Shown in pieces: positions 52,672 to 61,650 of a stretch of 64,000 bases of DNA. The translations under genes were made by a program, and so were the position numbers. Position 1 is the stretch's first letter; the number at the start of each line of letters is the position of its first letter. Source of the stretch: CAYQIM01 sp964417555. Its GTDB lineage: Bacteria; Pseudomonadota; Gammaproteobacteria; Diplorickettsiales; Diplorickettsiaceae. The stretch is taken from positions 1 through 64,000 of the forward strand of contig CAYQIM010000038.1 of assembly GCA_964417555.1 (NCBI GenBank), given 5' to 3'. The notes beneath the pieces were generated by a model. The model saw only the letters and a list, made by a program, of their open reading frames with translations, ran no database searches and was not told the origin of the DNA.

Positions 52672-53574
52672 GTGAGCTATAAAAAAAATAAAAAAGAATG
52701 TATGGCAAAAACTTGCTTAAGAGCAATACGCCCTTATCACATGGTGAAAAATCTTTTGTTGTTTATTCCCCTATTAGTAGGACATCATTATTTTAACCTG
52801 GACTCTTTTAAAAAAAGTCTTATTGGTTTTCTCGTTTTTTGCTTCTTAGCTTCCAGTGCCTACCTTATTAATGATTTAGTAGATATTGAAAAAGATAAAC
52901 AGCATAGTAGAAAACAAAAACGTCCTTTTGCTGCGGGGGAGCTACCAAATTATATCGGTTTTATTCTAGCCCCTTGTCTTTTTATTATTGCTTTAGTTAT
53001 CTCATTTTATTTACCGTTAAATTTTTTGCTAAGTGCTATGGCGTATTACTCGCTAACCTTATTTTATTCATTCTTCATCAAACAAAAAAAATGGTTAGAT
53101 GTTGCTTTGTTAGCATTTTTGTATTCACTAAGGGTGTTCTCAGGTATGGCATTGGTTGAAAATGGTTATTCCTTATGGTTAATCATTTTCATGGTATTTT
53201 TATTTTTTAATTTAGCTTTACTCAAGCGCTATGCAGAACTCTATAACGTTCAATTGGAAAATAAACTATCTATCGTAGGTCGTGCCTACAGGCTAAGCGA
53301 TAGGGCGAAACTGGTTTTTGGGGGTAAAATAAGCGCATGTTTTGCCATTTTAACTTTTGTTTTTTACATCCAGTCTAATAAAGTTGTTCTTCTCTATAAA
53401 AACCCTTTATTGCTATGGCTAATTTGTCCTTGCTTGTTTATTTGGCTTAAACGAAGTTGGTATTTTGCCCAACATGGAAAAATGCAAGACGATCCTGTCG
53501 TGTTTACAGTGACAGATAAATTTAGTTGGCTTGTTGTCACTATGATAGCGGTAATCAGTTTATTTGCGTTATAA
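52672..53574 (+). CDS. UbiA-family prenyltransferase, decaprenyl-phosphate phosphoribosyltransferase-like
   Basis: An inner-membrane protein with about eight helices. It resembles mycobacterial Rv3806c, which joins PRPP to polyprenyl phosphate: AIRPYHMVKNLLLF, the NDxxDxxxD metal motif in AYLINDLVDIEKDKQH, then KRPFAAGELP, and ALLKRYAELYN (Rv3806c: KRYAEL). Such an enzyme feeds DprE1/DprE2; homologues of both are in the window at 6.9 and 20.1 kb. The frame begins with GTG at 52672; ATG at 52702, giving 290 residues from MAKTCLRAIRP, is equally plausible. It occupies the bioA-bioB divergent region. A different UbiA substrate is possible. Confidence 0.75.
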   Translation: MSYKKNKKECMAKTCLRAIRPYHMVKNLLLFIPLLVGHHYFNLDSFKKSLIGFLVFCFLASSAYLINDLVDIEKDKQHSRKQKRPFAAGELPNYIGFILAPCLFIIALVISFYLPLNFLLSAMAYYSLTLFYSFFIKQKKWLDVALLAFLYSLRVFSGMALVENGYSLWLIIFMVFLFFNLALLKRYAELYNVQLENKLSIVGRAYRLSDRAKLVFGGKISACFAILTFVFYIQSNKVVLLYKNPLLLWLICPCLFIWLKRSWYFAQHGKMQDDPVVFTVTDKFSWLVVTMIAVISLFAL

Positions 53575-53619
53575 ATAACAAAGTCAGTTAAAATATACGA
53601 GCGGTATATTTTTAGAAAG

Positions 53620-53648
53620 TTGACAAGGATGATTATTCCTTTTATGTT
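53620..53648 (+). promoter_or_regulatory. Probable promoter of bioBFCD
   Basis: Consensus TTGACA at 53620-53625 and TATGTT at 53643-53648, 17 bp apart, 30 bp before bioB. No BirA operator (TTGTAAACC half-sites) overlaps it. A fragment of the three-hairpin repeat (ACGAGCGGTATAT, near 53598-53610) lies just upstream. Confidence 0.6.
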
Positions 53649-53677
53649 GCTGTTTTTCTGATCCATAAGAACCTATT

Positions 53678-54664
53678 ATGTTAGACGTAGAGATTGTTGT
53701 TCGTCATAATTGGCTACGCGAAGAAATTCAACTACTGTTTGAAAAGTCATTTAATGATTTAATCTACCTTGCTCAAACTACCCATCGTCGCTCTTTTCGT
53801 TCTAACGCCGTACAAATAAGTACCTTGCTTAATGTAAAGACAGGATTGTGTCCTGAAGATTGTTCTTATTGCCCACAAAGCGGTCATTACAATACTGGCT
53901 TAAAAAAAGAACCGTTAATGTCTTTAGAACAAGTAAAAATTGCAGCAGCACAAGCTAAGGCTCAAGGCGCCGGTCGGTTTTGTATTGCTGCTGCTTGGCG
54001 TAATCCTCCTAAAAAAGAGTTTGCCGATGTATTAGCGATGATTACTGCTATTAAAGCGTTAGAATTAGAGGCTTGCACTACCTTAGGGATGTTAACAAAA
54101 GAACAAGCGCAGCAGTTAGCGCAAGCGGGATTAGATTATTACAACCATAACTTAGATACATCGCCGGAATACTATAAAAAAATTATCTCTACAAGAACCT
54201 ATGAAGAACGTCTGCAAACTTTAGCAGAAGTACGATCGGCGGGAATTAATGTTTGTTGTGGTGGGATTATCGGCATGGGTGAAACGCGAGATGATAGAAT
54301 CGGTTTATTACAGCAATTAGCTAATTTACCCGAGCATCCTCAGAGTGTGACCTTAAATAAATTGATTCCTATTCCCGGTACGCCTTTAGTCGATAAACCA
54401 GCTGTTGATTCGTTCGAGTTTATACGTATGATTGCTGTTGCGCGAATTATATTACCTTTTAGTATGCTAAGATTATCAGCGGGTCGCGATAGTTTGAATG
54501 AGGAAACACAAGCACTTTGTTTTTTTGCGGGAGCTAATTCGATTCATTATGGCGAAAAACTACTAACAACGCCAAACGTTGCTCCTGATCAAGATCGTGC
54601 TTTGTTGGAAAAACTTGGTTTAACGCCCGTTCTTGTTGATACTGAACTGAGTGCATGTCAATAA
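53678..54664 (+). CDS. bioB: Biotin synthase
   Basis: Radical-SAM enzyme that inserts sulfur into dethiobiotin. The 328 residues have the cluster motif CPEDCSYCPQSGHY, then GAGRFCIAAAWRNP, YNHNLDTSPEYY and RLSAGRDSL. First gene of bioB-F-C-D; the end overlaps bioF by 10 bp. Confidence 0.97.
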   Translation: MLDVEIVVRHNWLREEIQLLFEKSFNDLIYLAQTTHRRSFRSNAVQISTLLNVKTGLCPEDCSYCPQSGHYNTGLKKEPLMSLEQVKIAAAQAKAQGAGRFCIAAAWRNPPKKEFADVLAMITAIKALELEACTTLGMLTKEQAQQLAQAGLDYYNHNLDTSPEYYKKIISTRTYEERLQTLAEVRSAGINVCCGGIIGMGETRDDRIGLLQQLANLPEHPQSVTLNKLIPIPGTPLVDKPAVDSFEFIRMIAVARIILPFSMLRLSAGRDSLNEETQALCFFAGANSIHYGEKLLTTPNVAPDQDRALLEKLGLTPVLVDTELSACQ

Positions 54665-55806
54665 CGCTTGAATCTTCTTTGATACGACATAAAAAAGCTG
54701 GGCTTTATAGAGTTAGGTCTATTATGCAAAGCGTGTCAGGTATGCAGCGCGTTTGTAAGGGAAAATCCCTTATTTCATTTTGTACTAATGATTACTTAGG
54801 ATTGACGCAGCATCCGGATGTTATTCAGACATTTAAACAAGCCGCCGATCAGTATGGTTTGGGTAGCGGTTCATCCCATTTTCTAGGCGCCTATAGCCAT
54901 ATTCATTGTGAACTAGAAGAAGCGTTAGCTAAGTTTACAGGTTACCCTCGAGCTTTGGTGTTTTCTACGGGCTATATGGCTAATTTGAGCATTTTAACCG
55001 CGTTGTTAAATAGACGAGATAGTATATTTGCCGATAGGTTGAATCATGCTTCCTTAGTCGACGCAGCAAAACTCTGCGGAGCCTCTTTTAAACGTTACCA
55101 TCATAATTCTATTTTGAGTTTAGAAAAGTTGCTAGCGAATTCTAAAACCCAGCAACCATTCATTGTTACTGATGGTGTGTTTAGTATGGACGGTGATTTG
55201 GCATCTTTACCGGATTTACTTAAAGTTACCAAATATTATTCTGGATTGTTATTAGTGGATGATGCACATGGCTTAGGTGTATTAGGTAAGAAAGGCGGAG
55301 GAATTAGCGAGCATTTTGGGTTAAAGCCTGATATTTTATCGGGGGGCTTTGGTAAATCCCTGGGAAGCTTTGGCGGCTTTGTAGCAGGAAATGAAGCGAC
55401 AATAGAGCATTTAATTCAATTTTCACGCCCTTATATGTATACAACTGCTTTGCCTCCGGCTATTGCCAAGGCTACCCTGACTAGCTTATCTCTGTTAAAA
55501 AAAGAAGGTTGGCGCAGAGAGAAGCTACATTGTTTGATTGATTATTTTAAACGGATGGCTAAACAGATAGAATTACCGGTCTTGCCATCCCAGACACCTA
55601 TTCAACCTCTTTTACTGGGGGAACCAGAGCAAGCAGTGAAATTGGCTGCGTATTTATGGCAAAAAGGGTTTTTAGTGTATGCCATTCGCCCACCAACGGT
55701 ACCGAAAAAAACATCGCGCCTACGTATAAGTTTAAGCGCATTGCATTCAGAAAAAGACATTGACCAATTGCTTGAACAAATAGCACGCGGTTTAAAAAAT
55801 TGCTAA
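54655..55806 (+). CDS. bioF: 8-amino-7-oxononanoate synthase
   Basis: PLP enzyme condensing pimeloyl-ACP and alanine to KAPA. The 383 residues (E. coli 384) show SFCTNDYLGLTQHP, GSGSSHFLGAYSHIHCELEE, VDDAHGLGVLGKKGGG and the PLP lysine in LSGGFGKSLGSFGG. Overlaps bioB and is 6 bp from bioC. Confidence 0.96.
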   Translation: MSITLESSLIRHKKAGLYRVRSIMQSVSGMQRVCKGKSLISFCTNDYLGLTQHPDVIQTFKQAADQYGLGSGSSHFLGAYSHIHCELEEALAKFTGYPRALVFSTGYMANLSILTALLNRRDSIFADRLNHASLVDAAKLCGASFKRYHHNSILSLEKLLANSKTQQPFIVTDGVFSMDGDLASLPDLLKVTKYYSGLLLVDDAHGLGVLGKKGGGISEHFGLKPDILSGGFGKSLGSFGGFVAGNEATIEHLIQFSRPYMYTTALPPAIAKATLTSLSLLKKEGWRREKLHCLIDYFKRMAKQIELPVLPSQTPIQPLLLGEPEQAVKLAAYLWQKGFLVYAIRPPTVPKKTSRLRISLSALHSEKDIDQLLEQIARGLKNC

Positions 55807-55812
55807 AGAAAT

Positions 55813-56694
55813 ATGTTAAATCAGTTAGACGAAAAAAAAATTGCTTTTCGATTTAATAAAGCAGCACATACCTACGATAAAGCCGCGGTGTTACAACGCA
55901 CTGTAGGTAGTGCTTTACTGGAACGTTTACAGGGGATCCGTTTGCAGCCACAAACTATTTTAGATCTAGGCTGTGGTACCGGCCATTTTGTTCCTTTTTT
56001 AAAAAAAGCCTATCCTTCCGCTGAAATTATTGGTTTCGATAAATCCTATGGCATGCTTAAACAAGCGCAACATAAAGAAAAAAAAGATAAATTTTCGCAA
56101 GTTCATTGGCTGAGTGGTCAAGCAGAATTCTTGCCTTTTCGAGACCATAGTTTTGATCTAGTTTATTCTAATTTGATGTTGCATTGGAGTACGGATTTTC
56201 CAGCAACATTGTATGAACTTCGCCGGGTCTTAAACCCGGGTGGATTGTTGTTATTTTCCATGGTAGGTGCGGATACCTTAAAAGAGCTACGTTATAGTTG
56301 GGCACAAGTCGATGATAATTCGCACGTACATGTGTTTCCTGATATGCGCGATCTGGGAGATAACTTGCTACAAGCCGCTTTTACTGATCCGGTCATGGAT
56401 GTGGATTATTTTACCCTATTGTATTCGGATGTTTTTTCGTTAATGAAAGATCTCAAAGAACTTGGCGTGCAAAATCTTTCTATGGATAGACATCGTGGTT
56501 TAACGCCAAAAAAATCTTTGCAAAACTTGATTCAGGCCTATGAAACTTTTCGTAATACGACGGGAAAGTTGCCAGCCACGTGGGAGATTATCAATGGCCA
56601 TGCGTGGTCTATTCCACAGAAAGCCGAAAATGATCAGAATTCCAACGAAATAAAGATATCTATTAATACCATTGGTGGGCACAGAAAAACTTGA
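55813..56694 (+). CDS. bioC: Malonyl-ACP O-methyltransferase BioC
   Basis: SAM methyltransferase that starts pimeloyl synthesis by masking malonyl-ACP. Of 293 residues, the SAM motif is ILDLGCGTGHFVPFLKKAYP, with FNKAAHTYDKAAVLQ at the start and LMLHWSTDFPATLYELRRVL later. The methyl ester must later be removed by BioH or an equivalent, which is not in the window. Its stop overlaps the bioD start as TTGA. Confidence 0.93.
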   Translation: MLNQLDEKKIAFRFNKAAHTYDKAAVLQRTVGSALLERLQGIRLQPQTILDLGCGTGHFVPFLKKAYPSAEIIGFDKSYGMLKQAQHKEKKDKFSQVHWLSGQAEFLPFRDHSFDLVYSNLMLHWSTDFPATLYELRRVLNPGGLLLFSMVGADTLKELRYSWAQVDDNSHVHVFPDMRDLGDNLLQAAFTDPVMDVDYFTLLYSDVFSLMKDLKELGVQNLSMDRHRGLTPKKSLQNLIQAYETFRNTTGKLPATWEIINGHAWSIPQKAENDQNSNEIKISINTIGGHRKT

Positions 56695-57389
56695 ATAACT
56701 TACTCACGAAAGGCTTTTTTATTTTGGGTACTGATACTGGTGTGGGTAAAACGTTTGTTGCTAGTAGTGTATTGTCAATACTTAAAGCTAATCATTACTC
56801 GACGATGGGATTAAAGCCCATTGCCAGTGGTGTTCAATTGACGATTGAGGGCTTACGGAATGATGATGCATTATGTTTGCAGAAAGCAGCTAGCCTTTAC
56901 TTACCTTATGAACAGATAAATCCTTTTTGTTTTTCGGAGCCGATAGCTCCTCATATTGCCGCGGATCGAGAAAATCGCCAGTTAACTGTTGCCCTTGTTC
57001 TGGAAGCCTGCCAACAGTCCTTAAGCCAGCCGGTAGATTATTGCCTTGTTGAAGGTATAGGAGGGGTTTGTGTTCCTTTAAACGAAAAGGAGACATTTAC
57101 TGATTTGGTGCAAGTAATGGGCTTTCCTATCATTCTTGTGGTCGGTTTGCGCTTAGGCTGTCTGAATCAGGCTTTATTAACGTGGAAATATTTGCAGTCT
57201 CGTAAGTTACAGGTCAGAGGCTGGCTAGCTAATCAAGTTGATCCGACGATGGAATGTGTTGAAGAAAATATTAAGCTTCTTAACGCTATGCTTCCTCTGC
57301 CCTATCTAGGATTTTATCCTTATCTTAAAAAACCAACTTTAAGCGATTTCTCCTCTTTAATAGATTATAAGGCTTTGCTTGACGGTTGA
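56691..57389 (+). CDS. bioD: ATP-dependent dethiobiotin synthetase
   Basis: Closes the ureido ring of DAPA with CO2 and ATP. The 232 residues show the P-loop FILGTDTGVGKTFVASSVL, LKPIASGVQ and EGIGGVCVPL. Start is TTG at 56691, overlapping the bioC stop by four bases. Completes a biotin route with bioA, B, F and C. Confidence 0.94.
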   Translation: MNNLLTKGFFILGTDTGVGKTFVASSVLSILKANHYSTMGLKPIASGVQLTIEGLRNDDALCLQKAASLYLPYEQINPFCFSEPIAPHIAADRENRQLTVALVLEACQQSLSQPVDYCLVEGIGGVCVPLNEKETFTDLVQVMGFPIILVVGLRLGCLNQALLTWKYLQSRKLQVRGWLANQVDPTMECVEENIKLLNAMLPLPYLGFYPYLKKPTLSDFSSLIDYKALLDG

Positions 57390-57455
57390 TGGTCGATTCG
57401 GTAGGGTCTTTTTACTACATGTTCTTATATTGTTGCTAACTTTTTATTGATTAAC

Positions 57456-58085
57456 ATGAAATTTCTTTATAGATTCAAAGCGTTAGGCTTAGCTTTACTA
57501 TTATTTTCAGTGGCGGAGGTAACACAAGCTTCTGCATTAGATGTGCTGACCCAACGGTTAAATAATTTACAAAGTGCACGTGCTGATTTTGTCCAAACGG
57601 TGATAGACGGCAGGGGGCAAATTATACAACAAAATAGTGGGCAAATGACTTTACAGCGGCCAGGATTCTTTCGATGGCAAGTTAAACAACCGAGCCAACA
57701 ATTGTTGGTAGCGGATGGACAGCGTATTTGGTTTTACGATATTGATTTACAGCAAGTCATGATACAAAAACAGCAAATGATGGGTGCAAATTCTCCGGCC
57801 GCTTTGCTGAGTAGTTCAACAAAAAACTTAGCAAATCAGTTTTATGTCAAGCAGTTAGCCAATGGTCAGGGTTTTAAATTATTTCCTAAAGACAAGAACG
57901 CTCTTTTCCATTCTATTATTTTGGTTTTTCAAGCGGATCAATTACGTGAAATGCGCTTGTTTGATAAATTAGGTCAGCAAACGGCGGTAGATTTTTCTCA
58001 TTTTGAAAAAAATCCCGTTTTAAGCCTGCAGACTTTTCATTTTATGATGCCTAAGGATAAAAACATACAAATAGTAAAAGGCTAA
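57456..58085 (+). CDS. lolA: Outer-membrane lipoprotein carrier protein LolA
   Basis: Periplasmic chaperone carrying lipoproteins from LolCDE to the outer membrane. The ATG at 57456 (not the TTG three codons earlier) gives 209 residues with signal peptide MKFLYRFKALGLALLLFSVA and a mature chain containing ARADFVQTV, LQRPGFFRWQVKQPSQQLLV and GQRIWFYDIDLQQV. The stop is 3 bp before the next start, so it is coupled to the cation exporter. Confidence 0.93.
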   Translation: MKFLYRFKALGLALLLFSVAEVTQASALDVLTQRLNNLQSARADFVQTVIDGRGQIIQQNSGQMTLQRPGFFRWQVKQPSQQLLVADGQRIWFYDIDLQQVMIQKQQMMGANSPAALLSSSTKNLANQFYVKQLANGQGFKLFPKDKNALFHSIILVFQADQLREMRLFDKLGQQTAVDFSHFEKNPVLSLQTFHFMMPKDKNIQIVKG

Positions 58086-58088
58086 AAG

Positions 58089-59015
58089 ATGTCACACACA
58101 CATGATCATCATCACCATCATCATCATCACCATACCCCTCTTGTGGTAACTTTAAATTTAAGTTTTGCTTTAGCGGTATTACTAAACTCAGGTTTTGTTT
58201 TGGTTGAAGTTATTTATGCCTTTATCGCGCATTCCATGAGTTTGCTTTCGGATGCCGTTCATAATTTTGCTGATGTTTTAGGGCTATTAATGTCGTGGGG
58301 AGCAAGCCTTCTGGTAAAGCGACGTTCCACGCAACGTTATAGTTATGGATATAAAAAATTAACCATTTTGGCGGCATTGGCCAATGCATTGTTGCTCGTT
58401 TTTTCATCGGCACTCATTGTGTATGAGTCAATTAATAAATTGAAAAATCCAACCCCTATTAACGAAACTATTGTCATGATAGTTGCTTTTATTGGAATAT
58501 TTATTAATGGAGGGACGGCGTTATTATTTATGCGTCAGCGACTGTCTGATCTCAATGTTAAAAGCGCATTTTTACATTTAGTCTATGATGCACTCATTGC
58601 CTTAGGCGTGGTGTTGGCAGGGGCAGCTATTTATTTTACTGGATGGCTATGGGTAGATCCGCTGGTTGGCTTAATGATAGTAGGTATTATTACTTTAGGC
58701 AGCTGGAATTTATTACGTCGTTCTGTTGAATTAATTTTAGGTGCGGTTCCTTATGGCGTTGATCAAGAGGCTGTCACTACCTATTTAAAGAAATTGCCGC
58801 GTGTTGTAGCAGTACATGATTTACATATTTGGGGTTTAAGTACACAAGAAACAGCATTGACTGCACATTTAGTGATGCCGGAGAAAGGTTTATCCGATCA
58901 AGAGTATCAACAAATTAATCAAGTATTAGCAGAGCAATTCCAGATCCAACACGTAACTTTGCAAGTAGAACAAGGCCAAAAAAATTATCCTTGTGAGCAA
59001 GCATCTGTTTGTTAA
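58089..59015 (+). CDS. Cation diffusion facilitator exporter (probable Zn2+)
   Basis: Inner-membrane CDF antiporter of 308 residues. It starts with a histidine-rich stretch (MSHTHDHHHHHHHHH), then six membrane segments with the metal sites SLLSDAVHNFADVLG and HLVYDALIALGVV, and a cytoplasmic domain with AVHDLHIWGLSTQETALTAH. Close to ZitB/CzcD. Three bases from lolA. Zn2+ is the likely ion; Cd2+ or Co2+ are possible. Confidence 0.92.
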   Translation: MSHTHDHHHHHHHHHTPLVVTLNLSFALAVLLNSGFVLVEVIYAFIAHSMSLLSDAVHNFADVLGLLMSWGASLLVKRRSTQRYSYGYKKLTILAALANALLLVFSSALIVYESINKLKNPTPINETIVMIVAFIGIFINGGTALLFMRQRLSDLNVKSAFLHLVYDALIALGVVLAGAAIYFTGWLWVDPLVGLMIVGIITLGSWNLLRRSVELILGAVPYGVDQEAVTTYLKKLPRVVAVHDLHIWGLSTQETALTAHLVMPEKGLSDQEYQQINQVLAEQFQIQHVTLQVEQGQKNYPCEQASVC

Positions 59016-59042
59016 ATAATTTTTAAGTTTTTAGATACTTCA

Positions 59043-59834
59043 ATGTTTTTTTTATTTTACATTTTAATTGGACTATCAGCGGGTTTTTTATCTGGACTGT
59101 TAGGGATTGGGGGAGGAACAATATTGGTTCCTGGATTGCTGACTGCTTTTTCTCATCAGGGTTTGCCTGTCCAATTACAGATGCACTTAGCTACAAGTAC
59201 AGCGCTGGCATCTATTATTTTTAGTTCATTTATTGCTGTTATCCAGCAGCAGCGTAGTTTCTCGATTAACTGGTCTTTGTTTCGTCAATTAGCGCCTGGA
59301 ATGATTATTGGTATAGTAATGGGTGCTTTAATTGCATTATTACTTTCTACTCAGATTTTAAAGGTATTATTTAGTTTTTTTCTTTTTTCAGTGGCATTTA
59401 AAATTTTATTTGATAAAAATCGACCTGAAAGAAAAGAAACGATAATCTTAACCCCCTTTAAAAAAGCTTCATTAGGTTTCTGCATTGGCATTATTTCAGG
59501 ATTGCTGGGTATAGGGGGAGGGGCAATCGCAGTTCCTATTTTTTTACGTTTAGGACTGTCAACACACCATTCTATTGCAACCTCGTCGGCCTGTGTTTTA
59601 TTGTTAGCGATAATTGGCGCCTTTACTTTTACCTTGACAGGTCTACATGTTCAGAATCTCCCTGCAGGTAGTGGGGGCTTTGTTTATTGGCCGGCTGTTA
59701 TTGGTGTATCGATGGGAAGCATGGCGGTTGTTCCCTTGGGTACGCGATTGGGTAAACGTCTACCAGGTCACCATTTAAGAAAGCTATTTGCATTATTCCT
59801 TTTAGTGGTTGGTATTACCCTATTACTACCTTAA
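59043..59834 (+). CDS. TSUP (TauE/SafE) family membrane permease
   Basis: The 263 residues have seven or eight membrane segments and two copies of the family signature, GFLSGLLGIGGGTILVPGLL and GIISGLLGIGGGAIAVPIFL. TSUP proteins export or import sulfite, sulfoacetate and similar anions; the substrate here is unknown. Follows the CDF gene after 27 bp. Downstream, GCACAC (59860-59866) and GTGTGC could pair before murI. Confidence 0.85.
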   Translation: MFFLFYILIGLSAGFLSGLLGIGGGTILVPGLLTAFSHQGLPVQLQMHLATSTALASIIFSSFIAVIQQQRSFSINWSLFRQLAPGMIIGIVMGALIALLLSTQILKVLFSFFLFSVAFKILFDKNRPERKETIILTPFKKASLGFCIGIISGLLGIGGGAIAVPIFLRLGLSTHHSIATSSACVLLLAIIGAFTFTLTGLHVQNLPAGSGGFVYWPAVIGVSMGSMAVVPLGTRLGKRLPGHHLRKLFALFLLVVGITLLLP

Positions 59835-59946
59835 CCTGTATACTCTTCGAACTTAAACTGGCACACTAAAATTAATCTTTCGTGTGCGTCAGTTGAAAAT
59901 TTTGGTTGTATTACTGCCTAGTTGCTGTTGCTGTGAGCATAAAATC

Positions 59947-60762
59947 ATGTCTGAACGTTCTTTACAACCGATTGGTATTTTCGATAGCGGTATTGGTGGT
60001 TTAACCGTTGCCAAGGCAGTAACACAATACCTTCCAAAAGAATCCATTGTCTATTTTGGTGATACAGCCCACGCGCCCTGGGGTGATAAATCAGCGGCTG
60101 CCATTCAAGCCTATTCAATAAAGATCTGTGATATGTTATTACAACAAGGTTGCAAGCTTATTTTGATTGCCTGTAATTCTGCATCAGCGGTTGCCCACGA
60201 ACTAGTAAAAGAGTATGTAGGCCGCAAGGCTATCGTTGTGGATGTTGTCGATCCCATGATTGATTATTTGGTTGAAAATTACGCCGACAAGACCATAGGA
60301 TTGATTGGTACCAAGCAAACAATCTATTCCAATGTTTATAGAAAAAAACTCGATCAGCACAGTATAAATGTACAGCTTCATGCGCTGGCTACGCCTCTTC
60401 TCGTACCTTTAATCGAAGAAGGTGCTAGCGATCAACCGATTATGGCCGATGCCATTAAATCCTATCTTTCAGACCCCTCTTTACGGAAGCTTGATGCCTT
60501 AGTTTTAGGTTGTACTCACTATCCTTTGATTAAGCAGCATATACAGCAGTTTTATGAGAATAAAGCGGTTATTATCGATTCAACTGATATTGTTGCAAAG
60601 CTTGTTAAAACTTTACTTGAAAGCCACGATATTTTATCAAATAGCCCATTAATCCCACAAAAAAGGTTTTATGTGACAGATTATACAGCGGCGTTTTCTG
60701 CCTTAGCCCGGCCTTTTTTTAAAGGGCCAGTTACTTTGGAAAGATATCCCTTATGGGAGTGA
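59947..60762 (+). CDS. murI: Glutamate racemase
   Basis: Makes D-glutamate for peptidoglycan. The 271 residues from ATG 59947 start MSERSLQPIGIFDSGIGG; an earlier in-frame start at 59884 adds a cysteine-rich stretch not seen in the family. Catalytic cysteines are Cys76 in LIACNSASAVA and Cys189 in VLGCTHYPLI, and the substrate motif GDTAHAPWGDKS is present. Confidence 0.94.
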   Translation: MSERSLQPIGIFDSGIGGLTVAKAVTQYLPKESIVYFGDTAHAPWGDKSAAAIQAYSIKICDMLLQQGCKLILIACNSASAVAHELVKEYVGRKAIVVDVVDPMIDYLVENYADKTIGLIGTKQTIYSNVYRKKLDQHSINVQLHALATPLLVPLIEEGASDQPIMADAIKSYLSDPSLRKLDALVLGCTHYPLIKQHIQQFYENKAVIIDSTDIVAKLVKTLLESHDILSNSPLIPQKRFYVTDYTAAFSALARPFFKGPVTLERYPLWE

Positions 60763-60808
60763 TAAGATTTATGTTAAAATGGGGTAATTAGAATGTAGGA
60801 GAAGCGTT

Positions 60809-61496
60809 ATGACCTCTAGTAGAATACTTTCAGGCCAAAGACTGGAGTCGGTCTTAGCAACAAACACGGTTTTACGCAATACGTATATTTTGCTGGGATT
60901 GACGATGCTGTTTAGTGCGCTTACAGCAGGGATAGCCATGTTGAGTAGTGCGCCACCCTTAAATCCATTTATTACATTAATTGGTTACTTAGGTTTCTTG
61001 TTTTTAACCAATGCTTTGCGCAATAGTGGGTGGGGTTTATTATCTGTATTCGGTTTGACAGGGTTCATGGGATATACCCTAGGGATATACCCTAGGCCCA
61101 ATTATCAACCACTATGTCCACGGTTTTTCAAACGGCCAAGAATTAGTCATGATGTCACTGGGTGCCACCGGGCTTATTTTTTTCGCTTTGTCAGCTTATG
61201 CACTAACTATCCGAAAAGATTTTAGCTTTATGTCGGGATTTTTGATGGTTGGTATGATAGTTGCTTTTCTTGCTAGTATTGCGACCTTGTTTTTCCATAT
61301 ACCCGCTTTAATGTTGACTGTATCAGCGGTATTTGTGCTTTTATCTTCCGGTATTATATTGTTACAAACTAGCCAAATTATCCATGGTGGGAAAACTAAC
61401 TACATTATGGCGACGGTGACACTGTATGTATCTCTTTATAACATCTTTTTAAGCCTATTAAATCTACTCGGGGCTTTTAGTGGTAATAGAGAATAA
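60809..61496 (+). pseudogene. yccA: BAX inhibitor-1/YccA-family protein gene broken by a 13-bp duplication
   Basis: The first frame (60809-61225) encodes LSGQRLESVLATNTVLRNTY through GFMGYTLG, then unrelated residues; the second (61149-61496) encodes MMSLGATGLIFFALSAYALT to LYNIFLSLLNLLGAFSG. Deleting one copy of the 13-bp repeat at 61069-61094 joins them as GYTLGPIINHYVHGFSNG into a 224-residue protein (E. coli YccA 219). The family modulates FtsH protease at the inner membrane. As it stands the product would lack most membrane helices. Confidence 0.92.
61069..61094. repeat. 13-bp tandem duplication in yccA
   Basis: GGGATATACCCTA is present twice, at 61069-61081 and 61082-61094, with no mismatch; the extra copy shifts the frame. 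The unit also contains its own inverted repeat (GGGATATACCC), which may have promoted slippage. Confidence 0.92.
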
Positions 61497-61650
61497 TAGT
61501 TTTGGGTTTATTTTTGTTCTACCTACCCTTCTGGCGTTAAAACGTGCAATTTAAAGAAGTCCATTTCGTTGAGAAATAAAAAGCTATTATACTTTTAAGC
61601 TAGACCCAACTAGAATAAATCTATGGCATTATCCTAAACGGGTGATAAAG

